Assembly: GCF_000721075.1 (NCBI RefSeq)
Contig: NZ_JOEQ01000003.1
Location: 124,001 to 188,000 of the forward strand
Direction: 5' to 3'
Origin: Streptosporangium amethystogenes
GTDB taxonomy: Bacteria; Actinomycetota; Actinomycetes; Streptosporangiales; Streptosporangiaceae
Length of the DNA: 64,000 nt
In this document: in pieces, positions 1 to 11,388 of the stretch
How the letters are laid out: every line of letters starts with the position of its first letter
How positions within the stretch are numbered: position 1 is the first letter of the stretch
Program-made: the position numbers and the translations under genes
The notes under the pieces: model-generated
The model's database searches: none
What the model saw: the letters and a program-made list of their open reading frames with translations, nothing else
Told to the model about the DNA's origin: nothing

Positions 1-382
1 GCGCCGTCGTCTCATATATCGACAACAGAATCGGGGCTCAAAGTTGGCATCGACTTAAAAATGTCTTGGCATCCTCCGGTCCAGCCAGAAGGGTAAGGAA
101 TCGGCGTCAGCGACCCCGTTCGGCATAGGCCATATTCGGCGTCCAGGGATTGACACAAAGGCAGCGCCGGGTGAGATGATGCGTCTCGCCGCTCCGGCCG
201 GAGCAGCGGATATTCCCTCCGGCAGCCCTGACGAACAAAACTCCCCGCACGATCCGAAGCCGACCGGCCGGAGTCCGCCCAGGACACCGCCGACGGTTTC
301 CGGCTAATCGGCACGGCTTCATATCGAGTGTTCGTCGCGAAAAATCCCGTACCGCACGACCGTAGAGAAAAGGCCCGGCAGG
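1..382. other. Intergenic region at the left window edge, no gene seen
   Basis: No reading frame here shows the strong G/C third-position bias of the neighbouring genes, and none of the short open frames resembles a known protein. A TTGACA hexamer at 150-155 looks like a -35 element for rightward transcription, but no convincing -10 hexamer follows at 16-18 bp, so it is not called as a promoter. The region probably carries the leader of the P450 gene that follows. Confidence 0.4.
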
Positions 383-1961
<1,579 letters not shown>

Positions 1962-1996
1962 CCGGGCCGAGATCCGGCCTTTCCAACGAATGTTGA

Positions 1997-4052
<2,056 letters not shown>

Positions 4053-4171
4053 CCCGACCGATGGGCACGACCCCGAAGGGAGTTCGGTCTCGTCGTCTTC
4101 ATGTTCCTGCTCGGCTGTGAACTGCGGACCGACGGGATCGAGCGCCCGCGTATTCATCCCGGCGGGCAGGT

Positions 4172-4792
4172 TCAGGGCGGCGTGAAGGTGGCGCGCAGGC
4201 CGGCGAGGGTGAACTCGGTGGCCTGGCGTCCGGCTTCCAGCATCTCCTCGGGGGAGGCTCCGTGCCGCATGCTGACGAAGGCGGCGAGCTTGGCCCCGCC
4301 GATCACCGCCCCCACGGCCGCCGACGCCTCGGTCAGGTTCAGCTCGTCGGGGCACGCCCGGTGCAGGGCCTCGGCGAGCTCCTGCTGACTGTCGAAGAGG
4401 AGCAGCAGGCCGCGCGCCCTGAGCGAGGGGACGTTCAGGATGAGGTGGTTGATGGGCGCTATCTCACGGGCGAGCTGGTCGTCGACGGCGAGCGCGGCGA
4501 ACCCCGAGGTGATGGCGCGGCTCAGCAGGTCGACCGCCCGGTCTCCGGGACCGTGCTCGTCGATCACCCGCAGGGCGCGGTCGACGCCGTCTCGCGAGTT
4601 GTGGAAGACCACGTCCTCCTTGCTGGCGAAGTAGCTGAAGAAGGTGCGGGTCGAGACGTCGGCCGCTGCGGCGATCTCCGAGACGGTCGTCTGCTCGTAG
4701 CCCTTCTCGACGAAGAGCTCGATCGCCGCGGCGATGAGAGCGTGCCGGGTGCGCAGCTTCTTACGCTCACGCAGTCCCAGAACCTCACTCAT
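4172..4792 (-). CDS. TetR family transcriptional regulator
   Basis: A 206-aa TetR-type repressor with an N-terminal helix-turn-helix (TTVSEIAAAADVSTRTFFSYFASKED, about residues 35-60) and a helical ligand-binding domain. It is divergent from the P450-ferredoxin pair that starts at 4897, and the 104-bp gap contains an interrupted dyad (4806-4843), so it most likely represses that operon and itself. The ligand is unknown. Confidence 0.9.
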   Translation of the reverse strand: MSEVLGLRERKKLRTRHALIAAAIELFVEKGYEQTTVSEIAAAADVSTRTFFSYFASKEDVVFHNSRDGVDRALRVIDEHGPGDRAVDLLSRAITSGFAALAVDDQLAREIAPINHLILNVPSLRARGLLLLFDSQQELAEALHRACPDELNLTEASAAVGAVIGGAKLAAFVSMRHGASPEEMLEAGRQATEFTLAGLRATFTPP

Positions 4793-4805
4793 GTGGAAAT
4801 CTTAC

Positions 4806-4843
4806 TGCATAGCACAATACTCTGCACCTATTGTAACTTTGCA
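4806..4843. promoter_or_regulatory. Probable TetR operator (interrupted dyad)
   Basis: ACAATA at 4814-4819 and its complement TATTGT at 4829-4834 are framed by outer TGCA elements (TGCATAG on the left, CTTTGCA on the right), giving a dyad of about 38 bp with one base of slippage. It lies in the AT-rich gap between the divergent TetR and P450 genes, where it could control both promoters. Confidence 0.5.
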
Positions 4844-4896
4844 TTTGATGTAGTTTTCTGGGTGGAGACCAGCTGCATCTCTGCATAGGAGCGACG

Positions 4897-6096
4897 ATGA
4901 CAGAGTCCCACGCGGAGGCGATCACCTTTCCCTTCGGACGCCCCGACCCCTTCACCCCACCCGAGCGTCTGGCCGCACTGCGCGAGGAGCGGCCCGTCAC
5001 CCGGATGACCTACCCCGACGGCCGGGTGGGCTGGCTGGCGACCTCCTACCCCGCGGTGCGGGCGATCCTGGCCGACCCCCGGTTCAGCTCCCGGCGTGAG
5101 CTGCTGAACGTCCCGGTGCCCTTCCCGCTGATGCAGGAGATGCGCCGCCCGGCCGACCCCGGCATGTTCATCCGGATGGACCCGCCCGACCACACCCGCT
5201 ACCGGAGGCTGCTCACCGCGCAGTTCACCGTGCGGCGGATGAAGCAGCTGGAGCCCAGGATCCACGAGATCGCCGAGGAGCGGCTGGACGCGATGGAGAA
5301 GGCCGGGCCTGTTCAGGACCTGGTCAGGGAGTTCGCGCTGCCCATTCCCTCACTGGTGATCTGCGAGCTGCTCGGTGTCCCGTACTCCGACCGTGCGGAG
5401 TTCCAGCAGGCCACCGCGGTGCTGCTGAACCTGGAGTCCACCGTCGAGGACATTCGCGCGGCGTTCGCCCGCGTCGCCGCGTTCTTCGCCCGGCTCATCG
5501 AGCTCAAGCGGGCCGAGCCGGCCGACGACCTGCTCAGCGGGCTCATCACCGGCGGTGAGCTGACCGACGAGGAGCTGGGCAACATCGGCTTCCTGCTGCT
5601 CGCCGCCGGGCACGAGACGACCGCCAACATGCTCGGGCTCGGCACGTTCGCCCTGCTACAGCACCCCGACCAGCTCGCCGCGCTGCGCGCCGACCCCTCG
5701 CTGATCGACAACGCGGTCGAGGAGTTGCTGCGCTATCTCAGCATCATCCACATCGGCCCGATCCGCGCCGCCCTGGAGGACGTCGAGGTGGACGGGGAGC
5801 TCATCAGGGCTGGTGAGGTGGTGACCCTCTCGGTCCAGGCCGCCAACCGCGATCCCGCGCGCTTCACCGACCCCGACCGTCTGGACATCACCAACCCCGC
5901 GAGTGGGCATCTGACATTCGGGCACGGGTTGCACCAGTGCCTCGGCCAGCAGCTCGCCCGCGTGGAGATGCGCACCGCGTTTCCCATGCTGTTCGATCGG
6001 TTCCCCGATCTACGACTCGCCATACCGGCGCAGGAGGTCCGCATGCGCGACACCATGTCCATCTACGGCGTACGGGAACTGCCGGTCAGATGGTAG
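4897..6096 (+). CDS. Cytochrome P450 monooxygenase (CYP105-like)
   Basis: A 399-aa bacterial P450. The I-helix motif AGHETT (A237-T241/242), the K-helix ELLR and the heme loop FGHGLHQCLG with the ligand cysteine at about residue 348 are all present. TAGGAG sits just before the ATG. The next gene encodes a ferredoxin whose start overlaps this stop codon, so it has a dedicated electron donor. The divergent TetR gene suggests induction by a xenobiotic or metabolite. CYP105-type enzymes are often promiscuous; the actual substrate is not deducible. Confidence 0.93.
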   Translation: MTESHAEAITFPFGRPDPFTPPERLAALREERPVTRMTYPDGRVGWLATSYPAVRAILADPRFSSRRELLNVPVPFPLMQEMRRPADPGMFIRMDPPDHTRYRRLLTAQFTVRRMKQLEPRIHEIAEERLDAMEKAGPVQDLVREFALPIPSLVICELLGVPYSDRAEFQQATAVLLNLESTVEDIRAAFARVAAFFARLIELKRAEPADDLLSGLITGGELTDEELGNIGFLLLAAGHETTANMLGLGTFALLQHPDQLAALRADPSLIDNAVEELLRYLSIIHIGPIRAALEDVEVDGELIRAGEVVTLSVQAANRDPARFTDPDRLDITNPASGHLTFGHGLHQCLGQQLARVEMRTAFPMLFDRFPDLRLAIPAQEVRMRDTMSIYGVRELPVRW

Positions 6097-6314
6097 AGAA
6101 CGCACTGAAGGTGACCACGGACACGGCGCGGTGCATCGGAGCGGGCATGTGCGTGCTCACCGCGCCGAAGGTGTTCGACCAGAGCGAGGATGACGGCACC
6201 GTCGTGCTCCTCGACGAGTCACCGCCGCCCGAGTCGCACGCCGACGTCCGCCGGGCCGAGCGGCTCTGCCCTTCGGGCGCCATCTCGGTGCGGGAGGATC
6301 CCGGCACCGCCTGA
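6090..6314 (+). CDS. [3Fe-4S]-type ferredoxin, P450 electron donor
   Basis: A 74-aa ferredoxin whose ATG (6090) lies inside the last codons of the P450, giving tight coupling. Cysteines at residues 15, 21 and 60 (RCIGAGMC and LCPSGAI) form the three-ligand pattern of the 3Fe-4S ferredoxins that pair with actinobacterial P450s; the fourth cysteine position is occupied by alanine or glycine. An open frame reaching further upstream exists but only shadows the P450. It would pass electrons from a ferredoxin reductase elsewhere in the genome to the P450 at 4897. Confidence 0.9.
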   Translation: MVENALKVTTDTARCIGAGMCVLTAPKVFDQSEDDGTVVLLDESPPPESHADVRRAERLCPSGAISVREDPGTA

Positions 6315-6382
6315 CATACGGGGGTGCCGGGGTCCCGTACGGCAGGGAACGCGGGATTCCGGCACTTCCCGAGGTATCGCGG

Positions 6383-6970
6383 TCACCGGCGCGAGCGGGC
6401 GACGGCCAGCACGGCGGTGAGGATGGCCTGCGCGTTGGCGGGTACCGGGACGTTCTGGACGAGGACCGTCGGCGTGGCGCTCACCCCGCGCTCGATGGCC
6501 GTCTCCGTCACGTGGGCGGCCCAGTCGAGGTAGACGCCCTCGCGCACGCATCCGCCGAACCCCGGATCGGTGATCCCCGCGAGACGGCCGGCCTCGACCA
6601 GCTCGTCGTCGGTGAGCCCCGGGCCTCCCTCCGGGGGCTGGTCGGCGAAGAGCGCGTGGGCGTACTCGACGAACCTCCCCCGGTCCGAGGCACACCCCGA
6701 CGAGGCGGACGCCCGGGAGGAGTAGCGGTCGGTGGACAGCTCGTCCAGGAAGCCCATGGGGTGGTAGACGAGGCTGACCGCTCCGTCCGCCACCAGCCTC
6801 ACCAGCACCGGTCCCGCCGCCTCCTCGAACGCTTTGCAGAACGGGCAGAGGAAGTCGATGTAGGCGTCCACGATGACCGGACCCGCGCCCACGGCGATAC
6901 CGTCTCCCGCCGTGGAGGCGGCGGCGGGCACTCGGGCCGGCCGTGTGGGCCGATGCGGTCGAGCTGTCAT
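6383..6970 (-). CDS. DsbA-family thioredoxin-fold protein
   Basis: A 195-aa thioredoxin-fold protein with the redox motif CPFC at residues 42-45 after a beta strand (IVDAYIDFLC) and a cis-proline segment SATPTVLV near the C-terminus. This is the thiol-disulfide oxidoreductase pattern of the DsbA/FrnE group. No clear signal peptide or membrane anchor is seen in the proline/arginine-rich N-terminus, so it is probably cytoplasmic. It is convergent with the ferredoxin gene and has its own promoter at 7055-7082. Confidence 0.82.
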   Translation of the reverse strand: MTARPHRPTRPARVPAAASTAGDGIAVGAGPVIVDAYIDFLCPFCKAFEEAAGPVLVRLVADGAVSLVYHPMGFLDELSTDRYSSRASASSGCASDRGRFVEYAHALFADQPPEGGPGLTDDELVEAGRLAGITDPGFGGCVREGVYLDWAAHVTETAIERGVSATPTVLVQNVPVPANAQAILTAVLAVARSRR

Positions 6971-7054
6971 GTGTTCCTCCCCGCGACGCGGAAGAGGGTC
7001 GCGGACCCCGCGGGTCCAACCCCTTTCGTGGCCTACCCCGTGACAGACCGTCGG

Positions 7055-7082
7055 AGCCTATGAACCACCAAAATTCGGACAA
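7055..7082 (-). promoter_or_regulatory. Vegetative-type promoter for the DsbA-like gene
   Basis: On the minus strand TTGTCC (7082-7077) is followed after 16 bp by TAGGCT (7060-7055), a good housekeeping-sigma match for an actinobacterium. It would start transcription about 80 nt upstream of the ATG at 6970. Confidence 0.5.
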
Positions 7083-7093
7083 ATCCCCCTCTC

Positions 7094-7945
7094 TTAGGCT
7101 CGTGGGCCCGGAGCGCGGCGGAAGGAGAAGGGCTGGCTCTCGCGGCCGGGGATCACGAACCAGCACTCGCCGGTGCCCTCGCTGTCGAGCAGCTGGACGA
7201 ACGTCTCGACGACCGCCGAGACCTCCAGGATCGGGAAGCCGAGTTGCTGGAGCGTCTCCCTGCCCTCGCCGAGGATCGCGGTGTCGGCGAACGAGGGGCA
7301 GAGCCCCTGCACCCTGATCCCCCGGGGCTGGAGATCCTGGCCGAGCGAGCGGACCAGCCCGACGACGGCGTGCTTGTTGGCGGCGTAGATGGGATCCGAG
7401 GGGATGCCGACGATGCCCGCCATGCTGGCGGTCGCCACGATCGTGCCGCCGCCCGCCGCCAGCAGCGCCGGGATCGCGGCGTGCGCCCCGAAGACGACGC
7501 CGTCGAGGTTGACCCCCATCGCCAGGCGGTAGCGCCGGATGTCGAAGTCCTCGCCCAGCCCGCAGCCCGAGGTGATGCCCGCGTTGAGGAAGGCGAGGTC
7601 GAGCCTGCCGTACCGCTCGACCGCGGTCGCCACCGCCGCCTCGTTGTCCTCCAGCCGGGACACGTCGCAGTGGACGTAGGCCGCGTCCAGCTCGTCGGCG
7701 AGCTTCTGGCCCGCGGCGTCGTCGATGTCGGCGAGGACGAGGCGGGCCCCGCCCTCGGCCAGCCGCCGGGCCACGCCCGCGCCGATGCCGTTGCCGCCGC
7801 CGGTGACCAGGGCGACCCTGCCCTCCAGCCGGTCACTGCGGACCACGTTGAACGCCTCCGCCGGGCTCTCGGCCTCCAGCCCGCCGAACAGCCCGCCACC
7901 GCCTCCGGCGAACCAGCCGCCCGTACCCGTCTGCTCCGTGGTCAA
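7094..7945 (-). CDS. Short-chain dehydrogenase/reductase (SDR)
   Basis: A 283-aa classical SDR. It carries the NAD(P) motif TGGGNGIG at residues 48-55, the NAG motif at 121-123, and catalytic S174, Y187 and K191 (YAANK). A glycine-rich N-terminal extension of about 40 residues precedes the Rossmann fold. LADID after the second strand suggests NAD(H) preference. Its ATG overlaps the acyl-CoA dehydrogenase stop by 4 bp, so the two form an operon, probably for oxidation of an acyl-CoA or a hydroxylated intermediate. Confidence 0.88.
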   Translation of the reverse strand: MTTEQTGTGGWFAGGGGGLFGGLEAESPAEAFNVVRSDRLEGRVALVTGGGNGIGAGVARRLAEGGARLVLADIDDAAGQKLADELDAAYVHCDVSRLEDNEAAVATAVERYGRLDLAFLNAGITSGCGLGEDFDIRRYRLAMGVNLDGVVFGAHAAIPALLAAGGGTIVATASMAGIVGIPSDPIYAANKHAVVGLVRSLGQDLQPRGIRVQGLCPSFADTAILGEGRETLQQLGFPILEVSAVVETFVQLLDSEGTGECWFVIPGRESQPFSFRRAPGPRA

Positions 7946-9177
7946 AGTGGCAGCCCTCCGGTCGCGGCGTTGGTCGAACCCGTGCTCTGGTACGCCGCGA
8001 TCGTACGCTCGGCGATGCGCATCTGGTGGATCTCGTCGGCGCCGTCCGCGAAGCGGGCCCAGCGGGCGTGCTGGAGCATGTTGGCCAGCGGGGTGTCGGT
8101 CGAATAGCCGAGCGCGCCGTGCACCTGGATCGCCCGGTCGACGATCCGGTTGAGGCTGTTGGCCACGAAGTGCTTCGCCATCGAGACCTCGGTGCGGAAG
8201 TCCTCACCCTTGTCGATCTTCGAGGCGGCGTGCAGGACCATCAGCTTGCACTGGTAGAGCTCCATCGCCGAGTCGGCGATCAGCCACTGGATGCCCTGCT
8301 TCTCGGCCAGCAGCGATCCGTGGCTGTAGCGGTTGAGCGCGCGGTCGACCATCATGTCCAGCGCCGTCTCGGCCTGGGAGATCCAGCGCATGCAGTGCGC
8401 CAGCCGCGCCGGGCCCAGGCGGTACTGGCCGAGCCGGTGGCCGTTGCCGCGCCCGCCGAGGATCTGGCTGTCGTGCACCCGCAGGTCGGTGATGACGATC
8501 TCGCTGTGCCCGGTGGAGCCGTGCATCGTCTCCACCTCGCGGACGTCGTTCCACCCCTCCTGCGGAAGGTCGACGAGGAAGGCCGTGTTGCCGCCGCGCG
8601 AGCCCTCGGGCACGTCGAGCTCGGTCTTGGCGATGAGGATGGCGAAGCTCGACCGGCGGGCGTTGGAGATGAACCACTTGTGGCCGTTGATGACCCACTC
8701 GTCGCCGTCCTTGACGGCGTGGGTGCGGATGAGCGTGGGGTCGGAGCCGGCCACCTCCGGCTCGGTCATCGCGAAGCATGACATCTGGTGGCCCTTGAGC
8801 AGTGGTTTGAGGTACTTCTCCTTCTGCTCGTCGGTCGCCCAGTGCAGCAGCGTGTGCATGTTGCCCTCGTCGGGCGCCGCGCAGTTGAGGACCCAGGGCC
8901 CGAGCCGGGTCTTGGCGGCCTCGGACTGCACCATGGCGAGTTCGACGTGGCCGAGGCCCATGCCGCCCCACTCCCTGGGCATGTGCGGCAACCACAGTCC
9001 CTCGGCCCGTGCCTTCTCGCGCAGCTCGAAGATGACCCGGATGTACTCGTCGCGGGTGGTCGCCTTCTCCTCGTCGTCGAAGCCGCTGACGGCCGGGATG
9101 ACGGTCTCCTGGACGAAGGCCCGTACCCGGCGACGGATCTCCTCGTGCTCGGGGGCGAGGGTGAAATCAATGGCCAT
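7942..9177 (-). CDS. Acyl-CoA dehydrogenase
   Basis: A 411-aa FAD-dependent acyl-CoA dehydrogenase. The N-terminal helical domain, the middle beta domain (CFAMTEPEVAGSDPT, the typical FAD/substrate segment) and the C-terminal helical bundle ending in the IHQMRIAERTIAAY region are all present. It introduces a 2,3-double bond into an acyl-CoA and passes electrons to ETF. It is first in the operon with the SDR. A TetR gene lies divergently upstream with a strong dyad next to this start. Confidence 0.92.
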   Translation of the reverse strand: MAIDFTLAPEHEEIRRRVRAFVQETVIPAVSGFDDEEKATTRDEYIRVIFELREKARAEGLWLPHMPREWGGMGLGHVELAMVQSEAAKTRLGPWVLNCAAPDEGNMHTLLHWATDEQKEKYLKPLLKGHQMSCFAMTEPEVAGSDPTLIRTHAVKDGDEWVINGHKWFISNARRSSFAILIAKTELDVPEGSRGGNTAFLVDLPQEGWNDVREVETMHGSTGHSEIVITDLRVHDSQILGGRGNGHRLGQYRLGPARLAHCMRWISQAETALDMMVDRALNRYSHGSLLAEKQGIQWLIADSAMELYQCKLMVLHAASKIDKGEDFRTEVSMAKHFVANSLNRIVDRAIQVHGALGYSTDTPLANMLQHARWARFADGADEIHQMRIAERTIAAYQSTGSTNAATGGLPL

Positions 9178-9192
9178 GGGGTCCTCCCCTTA

Positions 9193-9216
9193 CCTTCTGG
9201 CCGACAGGTCAGAAGG
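9193..9216. promoter_or_regulatory. Probable TetR operator upstream of the acyl-CoA dehydrogenase
   Basis: CCTTCTG (9193-9199) and CAGAAGG (9210-9216) are perfect inverted arms. Counting inward the symmetry extends to nine of ten positions per arm. The site is 16-39 bp upstream of the acyl-CoA dehydrogenase start and in the gap shared with the divergent TetR gene at 9333, its likely binder. Confidence 0.6.
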
Positions 9217-9332
9217 GAATGCCTTCTATCCTTGCCGTGTGCCGCCATCTTTGAGGCGACTGCTTGATGATTTCAGACAGATGCATTATTACCTTAACGA
9301 TCGACAGATCCACCGGCAAGACAGGAGCGCGC

Positions 9333-9998
9333 ATGCCCCCGAACCCGGAAGCGACCGGCAGGCGCCTGGTGGCGGCGGCCGAGCGGCTGTTCGCCGAGCG
9401 GGGGATCGACGGCGTGTCACTCCGCGAGATCAACAATGCCGCCGGGCAGCGCAACTCGACGGCCCTCCAGTACCACTTCGGGGATCGGGCGGGACTGCTG
9501 AACGCGGTGCTCGCCAAACACCACCCCGAGATCGAGGCCCGCCGTCACCAGCTGCTCGACGAGTACGAGTCCAGGGGGAGCCTTCCGGAGGCCGAGGCCC
9601 GCCGTACCCTCGCCGCCGCGCTGGTGCGGCCGATGGCCGCCAAGCTGGCCGACCCCGACGGCGGCCGGTCCTATCTGCAGATCATGGAGCAGCTCGTCCA
9701 CCGCGGCGACCTGCGGAGTGTGCGGGCCGATCCGCATCAGAGCATCAACCGGTGGCGCGAGCTGGTCGCCCCGCTGCTCTCCGAGGTCGCGCTGCGCCGG
9801 CTGCACCAGCGTTTCATGGCCATCCGGGTGACCTACGTGGAGCTCGCCCGCCGCGCCGCGGGACCCGAGGGCAAGGACGACCGGCTCTTCACCAGCCACC
9901 TGATCGACGTCGTGTCGGCCGTGCTGGCCACCGAGGTCTCCGCGGAGACCGCCCGCCTGCTGGGAGAGCGCGACAGGCTGCGGGACGAGGCACCGTGA
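9333..9998 (+). CDS. TetR family transcriptional regulator
   Basis: A 221-aa TetR-type regulator. I chose the ATG at 9333 because GGAG lies about 6 nt before it and the conserved N-terminus begins there; the open frame runs 23 codons further upstream. The HTH is GVSLREINNAAGQRNSTALQYHFGDR (about residues 28-53). It is divergent from the acyl-CoA dehydrogenase/SDR operon and is inferred to regulate it through the dyad at 9193-9216. Confidence 0.88.
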   Translation: MPPNPEATGRRLVAAAERLFAERGIDGVSLREINNAAGQRNSTALQYHFGDRAGLLNAVLAKHHPEIEARRHQLLDEYESRGSLPEAEARRTLAAALVRPMAAKLADPDGGRSYLQIMEQLVHRGDLRSVRADPHQSINRWRELVAPLLSEVALRRLHQRFMAIRVTYVELARRAAGPEGKDDRLFTSHLIDVVSAVLATEVSAETARLLGERDRLRDEAP

Positions 9999-10014
9999 AG
10001 GCGAACGGTGACCG

Positions 10015-10623
10015 TCAGGCGCCCGCCTGAGCCGCCTGGAAGGCGCCGCCCGCCGAGTAGGTGACCAGCGTGGTCAGCACCTCCTTGACCGACTCGCGCC
10101 TGCGCACGTCACAGAGGATGATCGGGGCCACCCCGTCCAGCCCCAGCGCCCTCCGTATCTTGATCGGGTCATGCCGCCGCGCGCCGTCGAAGCAGTTGAC
10201 CGCCACCACGAACGGGAGCCCGCGCTGCTCGAAGTAGTCCACCGCGGGGAAGCAGTCCTGCAGCCGGCGGGTGTCGGCGAGCACGACCGCGCCGAGCGCG
10301 CCGACGGAGAGCTCGTCCCACATGAACCAGAACCTGTCCTGGCCCGGGGTGCCGAACAGGTAGAGCCAGAGCCCGTCGCGAATGGTGATCCGGCCGAAGT
10401 CCAGCGCCACCGTCGTGGTGATCTTCGATTCCACGCCCGCGAGGTCGTCCACGCCGACACCGCGCTCGCTCAGCAGCTCCTCGGTGTGCAGGGGCCTGAT
10501 CTCGCTGACCGTACCGACCATGGTCGTCTTGCCGACCCCGAAACCGCCGGCAACAAGGATCTTGATGGCCATCGCCGGGCTGTCGGCCGGGCTCATGCCC
10601 GGCTCAGAGGCCGCGTATTCCAT
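10015..10623 (-). CDS. cvnD: Conservon GTPase-like ATP/GTP-binding protein (CvnD)
   Basis: A 202-aa small GTP-binding protein, last gene of a four-gene conservon. The P-loop GGFGVGKTT (about residues 26-34), a switch segment LFGTPGQDRFWFMWDEL and the NxxD-like base-recognition segment NCFD are visible. In Streptomyces coelicolor CvnD proteins work with CvnA-C at the membrane in a eukaryote-like signalling complex. The start overlaps the preceding DUF742 gene, with GGGAAG 6 nt upstream of the ATG. Confidence 0.9.
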   Translation of the reverse strand: MEYAASEPGMSPADSPAMAIKILVAGGFGVGKTTMVGTVSEIRPLHTEELLSERGVGVDDLAGVESKITTTVALDFGRITIRDGLWLYLFGTPGQDRFWFMWDELSVGALGAVVLADTRRLQDCFPAVDYFEQRGLPFVVAVNCFDGARRHDPIKIRRALGLDGVAPIILCDVRRRESVKEVLTTLVTYSAGGAFQAAQAGA

Positions 10624-10954
10624 GCAGCACTTCCCTGTAGATGCGTTCGTCGATCGTCTTCCCCATCGGCCGGGGCTTGTCGATGGTGACCAGGCCCTCG
10701 CGGCGCAGTTCGCTGAGGAGTACGCGAGTGATGTTGAGCGGCAGCTTGAGGTGCGCCGCCACGTCCGCCACGGGGGTCGGCCGGCGGCAGACCGACAGTA
10801 CGTCGAGATGCTCGGGCATCAACCCGAGCGGCTCGAAGGGCATGTCGACGGTCGTGACGATGGCCACCAGGTCGAAGCTCTCCCCGATCGGGCGCGCCCG
10901 ACCGCCGGTCACCCCGAAGAGCCTGACCAAGGGCCCGGGATCCTCTCCCGTCAC
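10604..10954 (-). CDS. cvnC: DUF742 conservon protein (CvnC)
   Basis: A 116-aa DUF742 protein, a winged-helix-like fold (PVADVAAHLKLPLNITRVLLSELRREGLVTID) of the conservon family. It overlaps the preceding roadblock gene by 4 bp and the following GTPase gene by 20 bp, the tight packing typical of cvn operons. Confidence 0.9.
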   Translation of the reverse strand: MTGEDPGPLVRLFGVTGGRARPIGESFDLVAIVTTVDMPFEPLGLMPEHLDVLSVCRRPTPVADVAAHLKLPLNITRVLLSELRREGLVTIDKPRPMGKTIDERIYREVLHGIRGL

Positions 10955-11388
10955 GATCTCGCACCGTTCCAGGCGGGCGCCGGGGCAGCTCCCCTCGGCT
11001 GGGAGGACAGGTGTTCGCCGACGCGCTTGACCAGCAGCGCCATCTCGTAGGTCACCATGCCGAGTTCGGCGTCGCCCGCGGCCAGCACGGCCAGCCGGGC
11101 TCCCTGCCCCGCCGCGGTGACGAACAGGAAGCCTCCCTCCATCTCGATGATGGTCTGCCGCACCCCCCCGAGGCCGAAGTGCCGCCCGGTGCCCAGCGCG
11201 AGGCTGTGACTCCCGGCGGAGATGGCGGACAGGTGCTCGGCGTCCTCCCGGGTCAGCTCCCGGGAGCCGCCCATCGCCAGGCCGTCGGCGGACAGCACGA
11301 TCGCGTGCCGGATACCGGGGACCCGCTGGGTCAGGTCGTCGAGAAGCCAGCTCAGTTCAGATCTGGGGTCAGGCATCGGAGTGGCCAT
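10951..11388 (-). CDS. cvnB: Roadblock/LC7 domain protein (CvnB)
   Basis: A 145-aa roadblock/LC7 protein. The signature LSWLLDDLTQRVPGIRHAIVLSADGLAMGGS starts near residue 12 and is followed by the alpha-beta roadblock core. It resembles MglB-like partners of small GTPases and probably modulates the GTPase encoded two genes downstream. It overlaps the sensor kinase gene by 20 bp. Confidence 0.92.
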   Translation of the reverse strand: MATPMPDPRSELSWLLDDLTQRVPGIRHAIVLSADGLAMGGSRELTREDAEHLSAISAGSHSLALGTGRHFGLGGVRQTIIEMEGGFLFVTAAGQGARLAVLAAGDAELGMVTYEMALLVKRVGEHLSSQPRGAAPAPAWNGARS

